A DNA stretch of 64,000 nt, from positions 11,003 through 75,002 of the forward strand of contig CAWDBD010000012.1 of assembly GCA_963800395.1 (NCBI GenBank). Direction: 5' to 3'. Shown piece by piece: positions 17,546 through 24,395 of the stretch. The DNA comes from DASSBG01 sp963800395 (GTDB taxonomy: Bacteria; Pseudomonadota; Gammaproteobacteria; Xanthomonadales; Rhodanobacteraceae). Made by a program: the position numbers and the translations under genes. A model generated the notes under the pieces. The model saw only the letters and a list, made by a program, of their open reading frames with translations, did no database searches and was not told where the DNA came from. The first letter of the stretch is position 1. The number at the start of each line of letters is the position of its first letter.

Positions 17546-18667
17546 ATGACCCAGAACAGCCTCAAGGCACGCGCCGAAGAGCTGCTTGAGTACGCCGACA
17601 TCACCATTGATGGTGATCGACCTACCGATATCCGGGTGCACAACCCCGATCTGTACGCACGTGTCTTTGCACGCGGTTCGCTGGGCCTGGGCGAAGCCTA
17701 CATGGACGGCTGGTGGGACGTGGAAGACCTGCCCGCGTTTTTCGCCCGCCTGCTGATGGCGCATGTGGACGAGCACCTGAAAACCATCGATGCCCTGCTC
17801 GCCCACCTCAAGGCCCGCTTCATCAACCTGCAACGTGGCGAGAATGCTTTCGAGATCGGCAAGGCCCACTACGACCTGGGCAACGAGCTTTTCGAGGCCA
17901 TGCTCGGCAAGCGGCTCGTGTACTCCTGCGGCTACTGGGCCGAAGCCGACAATGTCGATGACGCCCAGGAAGCGAAGCTGGACCTGGTGTGCCGCAAATT
18001 GCAGCTCGAAGCCGGACAGAAGGTTCTGGACATCGGCTGCGGCTGGGGTGAATCACTGAAATTCGCAGCCGAACGCTACGGCATTGAAGGTGTTGGCATC
18101 ACCGTGTCCCAGGAGCAAGCCGAGTATGCCCGGCAACTGTGCAAGGGTTTGCCGGTCGAGATTCGGCTGCAGGATTACCACGACATCGACGAGCCGTTCG
18201 ACGCGGTGTTCTCCATAGGCATGTTCGAACATGTGGGCGGCAAGAACTACCCCGCCTATTTCGAGACCGTCAAGCGCTGCCTGAAGAGCGAACACGGCCT
18301 TTCGGTGCTGCACACCATAGGCAGCAACGACGCCCCCGCGCAGCCCGATCCCTGGATCGAGAAATACATCTTTCCCAACTCGATGATCCCGGCAGCCAGC
18401 CAGGTCAGCTCTGCGCTCGAAGGCCTTTTTGTGGTCGAGGACTGGCACAACTTCGGTACCGACTACGATCGTACGCTGATGGCCTGGCTGGCCAATTTCG
18501 ATGCCGCATGGCCGGAACTCAAAAGCCAGTACGACGAACGATTCCGCCGCATGTGGCGCTTCTACCTGTCCTGTTCGGCGGGCATATTCCGCAGCCGCCG
18601 CGACCAGCTGTGGCAACTGACCCTGAGTCCTTGCGGCGTTCCCGGCGGCTACCGCGTACCGCGCTGA
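17546..18667 (+). CDS. cfa: cyclopropane-fatty-acyl-phospholipid synthase
   Basis: Cfa transfers a methylene group from SAM to unsaturated acyl chains of membrane phospholipids, typically in stationary phase or acid stress. The 373 residues contain the N-terminal lipid-binding part (GLGEAYMDGWWDVEDL), the family motif KAHYDLGNELFEAMLG, the SAM motif VLDIGCGWGESLKFAAE, and GMFEHVGGKNYPAYF with the bicarbonate-site Glu and His. The C-terminal YLSCSAGIFRSRR also fits. Length is close to E. coli Cfa (382). AAGGAG precedes ATG 17546. It lies 39 bases after the DUF190 gene and may be read through from it. Confidence 0.95.
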   Translation: MTQNSLKARAEELLEYADITIDGDRPTDIRVHNPDLYARVFARGSLGLGEAYMDGWWDVEDLPAFFARLLMAHVDEHLKTIDALLAHLKARFINLQRGENAFEIGKAHYDLGNELFEAMLGKRLVYSCGYWAEADNVDDAQEAKLDLVCRKLQLEAGQKVLDIGCGWGESLKFAAERYGIEGVGITVSQEQAEYARQLCKGLPVEIRLQDYHDIDEPFDAVFSIGMFEHVGGKNYPAYFETVKRCLKSEHGLSVLHTIGSNDAPAQPDPWIEKYIFPNSMIPAASQVSSALEGLFVVEDWHNFGTDYDRTLMAWLANFDAAWPELKSQYDERFRRMWRFYLSCSAGIFRSRRDQLWQLTLSPCGVPGGYRVPR

Positions 18668-18742
18668 TCGGGCTGCATTCAGCGCACCCACGCCAGGATA
18701 TATCGGCAATCGACCGACTCCCGGCCATCCACGGATGCCACC

Positions 18743-19492
18743 TTGACCAGCGACCCGGACATCAGCACACACGACGACGCGCACGCCGAGCTGGTGCCAA
18801 GTGAGCCGCTTCCGTCCCTCAGACGGCGCATCATCACCCGCACGCTGTTCGGGGTGGCGATCGCCGGCATTGTCGCCATCTGGGTGCTGACGCCACTGCG
18901 GCACTGGCTTGACGTCACCCGCGCCGTTGACGCCCTGCACAAGCTCGGCGACGTCGCATGGATGCCTCTCATCGTGATCCTTGCCTTCGTTGTCGGCGGA
19001 CTGCTGATCTTCCCGGTCAATGTGCTGACGGCCGCAGCCATCATCATGTTCGGCAGTGTACTGGGCGTTGTCTACGCGCTGATCGGAGCTACCCTGAACG
19101 CAATGGCCCTCTATGAAATAGGCCACCATGGCGGCAGACATCTGCTCAGGCGCCTGCCGCAGAGCCGTCTGCATCGGCTCAGCGTCACACTGTCCCGGCA
19201 CGGGATCCTGGCCGTGGCCGTGTTGCGTATCGTGCCCGTGGCACCCTACAGCATCATCAACCTGATGGCCGGCGCCTCGCACATCCGCCGCCGCGACTAC
19301 ATCCTCGGAACCGTTCTGGGCATGACGCCCGGTACCGTTCTGGCCGCGCTCGTGGTGGACCGGGTGCTGGCCGCGATCAGGCAGCCCCAACTCGCCAATT
19401 TCCTGTGGCTGGCCATCGCCGTGCTGGTGTTCGCCAGCGCCAGTGTCTGGCTGGGCAGGCGCATGCTGCGCGCCTCACGCAAGCCATCATGA
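18743..19492 (+). CDS. TVP38/TMEM64 family (DedA-superfamily) membrane protein
   Basis: This 249-residue inner-membrane protein has an acidic N-terminal tail, a first helix (FGVAIAGIVAIWVL) and the SNARE-associated/VTT domain. That domain includes the re-entrant FVVGGLLIFPVNVLTAAAII, GATLNAMALYEIGHHGGRHLL and RIVPVAPYSIINLMAGASHI, which match its conserved F/YP and R-x-x-P-x-x-P/S positions. The superfamily includes lipid scramblases and undecaprenyl-phosphate flippases; the cargo here is unknown. The start is TTG at 18743, since no ATG occurs before the first helix; GTG 18794 is the alternative. Its stop overlaps the ATG of the next gene, suggesting linked functions. Confidence 0.85.
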   Translation: MTSDPDISTHDDAHAELVPSEPLPSLRRRIITRTLFGVAIAGIVAIWVLTPLRHWLDVTRAVDALHKLGDVAWMPLIVILAFVVGGLLIFPVNVLTAAAIIMFGSVLGVVYALIGATLNAMALYEIGHHGGRHLLRRLPQSRLHRLSVTLSRHGILAVAVLRIVPVAPYSIINLMAGASHIRRRDYILGTVLGMTPGTVLAALVVDRVLAAIRQPQLANFLWLAIAVLVFASASVWLGRRMLRASRKPS

Positions 19493-20226
19493 AAGGCAGC
19501 CAACCCGATAACGTGCGCGTTGCGACCTGGAACATCCACGCCTGCAAGGGATCGGATTTTCGCACCGACCCGCAACGCACGCTGGCAGTCATTGACAGCC
19601 TGGATGCAGATCTCATCGCACTCCAGGAAGTCCCCACACGCTCGCAACACCCTGCATTTCGAGCGCTGCTGAACGGCGACCGCGGGTACCACTGCCTGCT
19701 CGAGACGACCCTGCCCGATCATCCCGACGGATTCGGCAATGCGCTGTTGTCGCGCCTTCCGGTTCTTGAAACACGAAGGCTCGACCTCAGCTACCCCGAT
19801 CGCGAGCCACGCTGTGCAATTGACGCGCACATCCATTTAGAAGGTCGGGGCTATCTGCATGTGCTGGCCACGCACCTCGGCCTCAAGGCACGGGAGCGGC
19901 AGCGACAATATGACCACCTTGCCACGAGGATGAATCAGACTGATGCGGCCACACTGCTCATGGGCGATTTCAATGACTGGCGCGTGCGCCCCGAATCCCG
20001 GCTCGCGGCTCGCGGTCTTGTCACTCGGGGCTCGGCCAACGCGCGCGGCTTTCCCGCGTGGCTGCCCCTGCTGAGGCTGGACCACATCGTGGTCGGGCCG
20101 GGGCTGCGGGTGAATGAAGGTCACAGCGGCCAGCCATCGCACTGGCGCCATGCCTCGGACCATCTGCCGCTGGTGGCCGAGATTGCATTCGCTGCGCAGG
20201 AAGGGCAAGCTGGTCGCTCCCGCTGA
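19489..20226 (+). CDS. endonuclease/exonuclease/phosphatase (EEP) family hydrolase
   Basis: This 245-residue metal-dependent phosphodiesterase has all the EEP catalytic motifs: RVATWNIHACKGSD (metal Asn), LIALQEVPTRS (metal Glu), LLMGDFNDWR (Asp/Asn pair) and HASDHLPLVAEI (terminal Asp-His). There is no signal peptide, so it is probably cytosolic. Its ATG overlaps the stop of the TVP38 gene (ATGA). The pairing recalls E. coli ybhP, an EEP gene next to membrane-protein and cardiolipin-synthase genes, so a lipid-related phosphodiester is possible but unproven. Confidence 0.87.
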   Translation: MKGSQPDNVRVATWNIHACKGSDFRTDPQRTLAVIDSLDADLIALQEVPTRSQHPAFRALLNGDRGYHCLLETTLPDHPDGFGNALLSRLPVLETRRLDLSYPDREPRCAIDAHIHLEGRGYLHVLATHLGLKARERQRQYDHLATRMNQTDAATLLMGDFNDWRVRPESRLAARGLVTRGSANARGFPAWLPLLRLDHIVVGPGLRVNEGHSGQPSHWRHASDHLPLVAEIAFAAQEGQAGRSR

Positions 20227-20240
20227 TCCGGAGCAAGACC

Positions 20241-21257
20241 ATGACGACTCGCGTGTACTGGCTGTCCCTGTTCGCCTTGCTGTTCGCCGGCTCCGCATTT
20301 GCCGCACCACCGCCGAACCCTTCAAGCTACCTCGACAGCAGCGGGCTTGATGATGCCCTTTCCGGCGGCATTCGCATGATCAGCATCAACACGCCGGATG
20401 GCCCTCACAAGGTCTGGACCAGGCGCGTCGGCAACAACCCGAAGCTCAAGGTGCTGCTGTTGCACGGCGGCCCGGGTGCCACCCACGATTACTTCGAGGC
20501 TTTCGACAGCTATTTCCCGGCCGCCGGCATCGAGTATTTCTATTACGACCAGCTCGGCTCGGGCCGCAGCGACCATCCCGACAATGACACGCTCTGGACC
20601 ATCCCGCGCTTCGTCGACGAGGTCGAGCAGGTGCGCAAGGCGCTGAAGCTGGACAGCAGCAATTTCTGTCTGCTGGGCCACTCCTGGGGCGGCGTACTCG
20701 CCATCGAGTACGCACTCAAGTACCAGAAGAACCTCAAGTGCCTGGTGATCTCCAACATGATGGCCTCCATCCCGGCCTACAACGCCTATGCGCAGAAGGT
20801 TCTCATGCCGGCGATGGATCAGGAGAAACTGGCGCTGGTGAAGAAACTGGAGGCCGAGCACAAGACCGACGATCCGCGCTACATGGGAACACTGATGCCC
20901 ATGCATTACGAGAAGCACATCCTGCGCATGCCTGCGGCTCAGTGGCCGGAACCGGTCAACTATGCCTTCGGACACATGAACGAGCACGTCTACACCCTGA
21001 TGCAGGGGCCCAGCGAGCTGGGCGCCAGCGGCCGGCTCGCAGACTGGGACCGCTTCGCCGCACTCAAGCAGATCAAGGTGCCGAGCCTGGTCATTGGCGC
21101 GGCCCACGACACCATGGATCCGGCCTACATGAAGAAAATGGCCGGGCAGCTGCCGCATGGACAGTTCCTGCTCTGCCCTAATGGCAGTCACATGGCGATG
21201 TACGACGACCAGAAGACCTATTTCAAGGGCCTGACCGGCTTTCTCGAAAAATTGTAG
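20241..21257 (+). CDS. secreted proline iminopeptidase-like S33 hydrolase
   Basis: This 338-residue protein has a signal peptide (1-21, LSLFALLFAGSAFA). The alpha/beta-hydrolase fold shows the oxyanion HGGPGATHDYFEAF, the DQLGSGRS motif, the nucleophile GHSWGGVLA and a distal Asp and His (HDTMDP, GSHMAMYDDQ). These are hallmarks of S33 proline iminopeptidase/tricorn-interacting factor F1 enzymes, which remove N-terminal Pro or other residues from peptides. Here it would act in the periplasm. It lies 14 bases after the EEP gene. Its stop codon TAG is part of a REP-like repeat that starts at 21253. Confidence 0.87.
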   Translation: MTTRVYWLSLFALLFAGSAFAAPPPNPSSYLDSSGLDDALSGGIRMISINTPDGPHKVWTRRVGNNPKLKVLLLHGGPGATHDYFEAFDSYFPAAGIEYFYYDQLGSGRSDHPDNDTLWTIPRFVDEVEQVRKALKLDSSNFCLLGHSWGGVLAIEYALKYQKNLKCLVISNMMASIPAYNAYAQKVLMPAMDQEKLALVKKLEAEHKTDDPRYMGTLMPMHYEKHILRMPAAQWPEPVNYAFGHMNEHVYTLMQGPSELGASGRLADWDRFAALKQIKVPSLVIGAAHDTMDPAYMKKMAGQLPHGQFLLCPNGSHMAMYDDQKTYFKGLTGFLEKL

Positions 21258-21368
21258 GAGCGCGTCTTGCGCGCGAAACGTCGAACCGCAAGCGGTGAGC
21301 GGTGAGCGGTTTTCGCACGCGGACTTTCACTCACCCCAAGCCCATCGCACACAATGCGCGCTCCTGCA
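21253..21368. repeat. REPIN-like pair of inverted REP units
   Basis: The left unit TGTAGGAGCGCG (21253-21264), extended by TCTTGCGCGCGAA, is matched in reverse orientation by CGCGCTCCTGCA (21357-21368), with one G-U-type mismatch over 12 bases. About 92 bases lie between them, including AACCGC/GCGGTT inner repeats. This is the structure of REP doublets spread by RAYT transposases in Xanthomonadales and Pseudomonas. The TAG in the left unit is the stop codon of the S33 gene. A related single unit lies at 40417-40440. Confidence 0.6.
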
Positions 21369-21450
21369 GTTTTGCAGCTGGCCGCGCGGGGCCGACGAGC
21401 GCCTGTTGGGACGCGTTGCGCCGCTCGCCGCCAACACGGCACCCATCCCG

Positions 21451-21456
21451 TACAAT
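21451..21456 (+). promoter_or_regulatory. TACAAT -10 box of parC (leaderless candidate)
   Basis: TACAAT ends six bases before the parC ATG, so the mRNA would start at or beside the start codon. No Shine-Dalgarno is present in GGGTGG and no -35 is convincing. The geometry is identical to the box at 6261. Confidence 0.4.
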
Positions 21457-21462
21457 GGGTGG

Positions 21463-23700
21463 ATGAACCTGCAAGCCAACTACGAACAGATCACGCTCAA
21501 GGAATACGCCGAACGCGCCTACCTTGATTACTCCATGTATGTGGTGCTTGACCGCGCCCTGCCCTTCATCGGCGATGGCCTGAAACCAGTACAGCGCCGC
21601 ATCATCTACGCCATGAGCGAACTGGGCCTGGCCGCGACCGCCAAGCCCAAGAAATCGGCGCGTACAGTCGGTGACGTCATCGGCAAGTTTCATCCGCACG
21701 GCGACTCGGCCTGCTACGAGGCCATGGTGCTGATGGCGCAACCGTTCTCGTGGCGCTATCCGCTGGTCGACGGCCAGGGCAACTTCGGTTCGCCCGACGA
21801 CCCCAAGAGCTTCGCCGCGATGCGCTACACCGAATCGCGCCTGACACCCATCGCGGACATGCTTCTGGCAGAGCTGGCCCAGGGCACGGTGGACTGGGTA
21901 CCCAATTTCGACGGCACCCTGGAAGAACCGTCCTGGCTGCCGGCGCGCCTGCCGCATGTGCTGTTGAACGGCTCGATGGGTATTGCCGTGGGCATGGCGA
22001 CCGACATACCGCCGCACAACCTGCGCGAAATTGCCAGCGCCGCCATCCATCTGCTGGACGAGCCCAAGGCCACGGTCAAGGACCTGTGCCAGCACGTACC
22101 CGCACCCGACTACCCCACCCACGCGCAGATCATCACGCCGCGCGCTGACCTGCTGGCCCTGTATGAAACAGGCCACGGCTCGTTGCGGGCGCGCGGGGTA
22201 TACGAGGTGGAGGGTGGCAACGCGGTCATCACCGCATTGCCGCACCAGGTCAGCCCGGCCAAGATCATCGAGCAGATCGCCGCCCAGATGCGCGCCAAGA
22301 AACTACCCATGCTGGAAGACCTGCGCGACGAATCGGACCACGAGAACCCGATCCGCCTGGTTCTGGTGCCGCGCTCCAGTCGCGTCGACATCGAACAGAT
22401 GATGCACCACCTGTTTGCCACCACCGACATCGAAAAGAGCTTCCGCGTCAACCTCAACATGATCGGTCTCGACGGCCGACCGCGGGTCAAGGACCTCAGG
22501 ACCATCCTCGGCGAATGGCTGCAGTTCCGCACTGAAACCGTGACCCGCCGTTTGCAGCATCGCCTGGCCAAGGTGGAGCGGCGCCTGCACCTGCTCGATG
22601 GACTGCGCATCGCCTTCCTCAACCTGGACGAAGTGATCCGTATCGTGCGCAGCGAAGATCAGCCCAGACCGGTACTGATCAAGCGCTTCGACCTGAGCGA
22701 TGAACAAGCTGACTACATCCTCGAGACCCGTCTGCGGCAACTGGCGCGACTGGAAGAGATGAAGATCACCGCCGAGCGCGACCAGCTGGAAGAAGAGCGT
22801 GCGCAGCTGTCGGTGCTGCTGAAGTCGAAAGCCAAGCTGCGCGGCCTGATTCGCGACGAAATCCGCGCCGATGCCGAAAAGTACGGCGATGACCGCCGTT
22901 CACCCCTGGTCGAGGCCGAGGTGGCCGAAGCCCTGGACGAAAGCGCACTGGTGGCCTCCGAACCTGTCACCGTGGTCTTGTCGGCGCAAGGCTGGGTGCG
23001 CGCGGCCAAGGGCCATGACGTCGACGCCGAGGCGCTCAACTATCGCGATGGCGACGAGCTGGCGGCCTGGGTCCGCACCCGCACCAACTTGCAGGTGGCG
23101 TTTCTTGATTCGGAAGGTCGGAGCTACTCGACGCCAGCGCATTCGCTACCGTCCGCGCGCGGCAACGGCGACCCCCTGACGGGTCGTTTCAGCCCCCCGG
23201 CTGGCGCCCGTTTCGAGGCCGTCGCCAGCGGCAGCAACGACAGCCGTCTGGTGCTGGCCACCGATGCCGGTTACGGCTTCGTCACCACCTTCGCCTCGCT
23301 GCTGGCCAACAAGAAGGCCGGCAAGCAGCTCATCAACCTGAGCGGCGATGCGCATGTACTGGCACCGGCCATCAGCGCTGATCCGTCCTGCGATCGCATT
23401 GTCGTGGTCACTAGCGCCGGCCATCTGCTGATGTTTTCAGTGGCCGATCTGCCCGAGCTGGAACGCGGCAAGGGCAACAAGCTGATCGAGATCCCGAAGA
23501 AGAAGCGCGACTCGGGTGAGGAGCGCGTTGCCGGTGTCGCCGTGGTCACCGAAGGTGAGGGCGCGGTCACCGTCCATGCGGGCCAGCGCAAGATGACCCT
23601 GAAATGGGCCGATCTTGTCGAATACGGCGGCAATCGCGCTGCCCGCGGCGGTCTGCTGCCCCGCGGCCTGCGCAAGGTCGACAGGGTGGTGCCAGGCTAG
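21463..23700 (+). CDS. parC: DNA topoisomerase IV subunit A
   Basis: ParC cuts and rejoins DNA in topoisomerase IV, which decatenates sister chromosomes together with ParE. The 745 residues include the quinolone-resistance region DVIGKFHPHGDSACYEAM, with the unmutated Ser and Glu at the positions of E. coli Ser80 and Glu84. The catalytic Tyr lies in AAMRYTESRLT and the toroid hinge in GSMGIAVGMATDIPPHN. A five/six-bladed C-terminal domain (ARGNGDPLTGRFSP is like the ParC GxxG-P turn) follows. I take the start at ATG 21463 (MNLQANYEQITLKEYAERAYLDYSMYV has the usual N-terminus); an upstream in-frame ATG would reach into the REPIN. parE is not adjacent. Confidence 0.96.
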   Translation: MNLQANYEQITLKEYAERAYLDYSMYVVLDRALPFIGDGLKPVQRRIIYAMSELGLAATAKPKKSARTVGDVIGKFHPHGDSACYEAMVLMAQPFSWRYPLVDGQGNFGSPDDPKSFAAMRYTESRLTPIADMLLAELAQGTVDWVPNFDGTLEEPSWLPARLPHVLLNGSMGIAVGMATDIPPHNLREIASAAIHLLDEPKATVKDLCQHVPAPDYPTHAQIITPRADLLALYETGHGSLRARGVYEVEGGNAVITALPHQVSPAKIIEQIAAQMRAKKLPMLEDLRDESDHENPIRLVLVPRSSRVDIEQMMHHLFATTDIEKSFRVNLNMIGLDGRPRVKDLRTILGEWLQFRTETVTRRLQHRLAKVERRLHLLDGLRIAFLNLDEVIRIVRSEDQPRPVLIKRFDLSDEQADYILETRLRQLARLEEMKITAERDQLEEERAQLSVLLKSKAKLRGLIRDEIRADAEKYGDDRRSPLVEAEVAEALDESALVASEPVTVVLSAQGWVRAAKGHDVDAEALNYRDGDELAAWVRTRTNLQVAFLDSEGRSYSTPAHSLPSARGNGDPLTGRFSPPAGARFEAVASGSNDSRLVLATDAGYGFVTTFASLLANKKAGKQLINLSGDAHVLAPAISADPSCDRIVVVTSAGHLLMFSVADLPELERGKGNKLIEIPKKKRDSGEERVAGVAVVTEGEGAVTVHAGQRKMTLKWADLVEYGGNRAARGGLLPRGLRKVDRVVPG

Positions 23701-23707
23701 GGAGATA

Positions 23708-23787
23708 TCCGCAAAGGACGCAAAGGCCGCGAAGGGAGCAAAAACAATCGATTGATCGTCCTTTGCGCTTTTCGCGTCCTTCGCGGA
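23708..23787. repeat. 80-bp imperfect palindrome between convergent genes
   Basis: Two 28-base arms (23708-23735 and 23760-23787) are reverse complements at 22 of 28 positions, separated by 24 bases that hold a small CAATCGATTG palindrome. The arms are built of GCAAAGGACGC/CCGCGAAGG-type steps. It begins 8 bases after the parC stop. It may be a small mobile or REP-type element acting as a bidirectional terminator for parC and the Nudix gene. Confidence 0.6.
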
Positions 23788-23845
23788 CAAATGCTCCGGC
23801 AGCGCGGACCTGCCCCACTCCCGCAACAGCCAATGCAACAACCAC

Positions 23846-23898
23846 CCCGAGTCCCGAGTCCCGAGTCCCGAGTCCCGAGTCCCGAGTCCCGAGTCCCG
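23846..23898. repeat. heptanucleotide tandem array, locus A (7.6 units)
   Basis: Seven perfect CCCGAGT units plus CCCG run from 23846 to 23898; on the minus strand this reads (ACTCGGG)n. It ends 7 bases from the stop codon of the Nudix gene. The same heptamer, as GGGACTC, recurs at 42904, 54505 and 58152. Confidence 0.97.
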
Positions 23899-23905
23899 TA
23901 ACACA

Positions 23906-24394
23906 CTACACCCGCGTGAAGTTCCAGGACTGCATGCGCCCACCCGAATACGGCATCACGCCGTGGAAGGGACGCGGGTCGTCGTCAAACACCAGCGGCA
24001 GGAAATGCCGGTCGCCTTCCCAGAGCGGCAGATCGAGCAGCCGGTCTCGCTGCACCCACTCGAGCGTGCCTTCGTGATTGCCTTCGTGCGGCTCGCCGCC
24101 GAAGCGGTCAATCATGAAGATGAAGCCCAGCCAATCTTCGCCATGTTTGCCGAAGCCGGGCCAGCTCAAGGTGCCGCGCAAGTGCATGTCCAGGCATTCG
24201 ATGCCGGCTTCCTCGCGGATTTCGCGGCGCATGCAGGCGGCAATGTCCTCATCGGTCTCCAGCTTGCCGCCCAGACCGTTGTATTTGCCAATGTGGTGGT
24301 CGTCCTTGCGCGCGTTGCGGTGAATCATCAGCACGCGTTCGCGGTCCGGCGACAGGACATAGCCGAGGGTGGCGACAATGGGTGTGTAGGGCAT
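23906..24394 (-). CDS. Nudix hydrolase (8-oxo-dGTP diphosphatase/MutT-like)
   Basis: This 162-residue protein has a full Nudix box, from GGKLETDEDIAACMRREI to REEAGI, at about residues 46-69, giving the GX5EX7REUXEEXGU pattern that binds the Mg-pyrophosphate. The N-terminal VLMIHRNARKDDHHIGKYNG and the C-terminal FHGVMPYSGGRMQSWNFTRV fit the YtkD/MTH1-like group that cleans oxidised nucleotides (8-oxo-dGTP or 2-hydroxy-dATP). Activity is inferred from family. Start ATG 24394 lies one base after the stop of the secreted-protein gene; another in-frame ATG is at 24418. The 3' side abuts heptamer array A. Confidence 0.87.
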   Translation of the reverse strand: MPYTPIVATLGYVLSPDRERVLMIHRNARKDDHHIGKYNGLGGKLETDEDIAACMRREIREEAGIECLDMHLRGTLSWPGFGKHGEDWLGFIFMIDRFGGEPHEGNHEGTLEWVQRDRLLDLPLWEGDRHFLPLVFDDDPRPFHGVMPYSGGRMQSWNFTRV

Positions 24395-24395
24395 A

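Noticed and set aside
23846..23898. CRISPR array
   Set aside because: The units are 7 bases in direct tandem with no spacers, and there are no cas genes.
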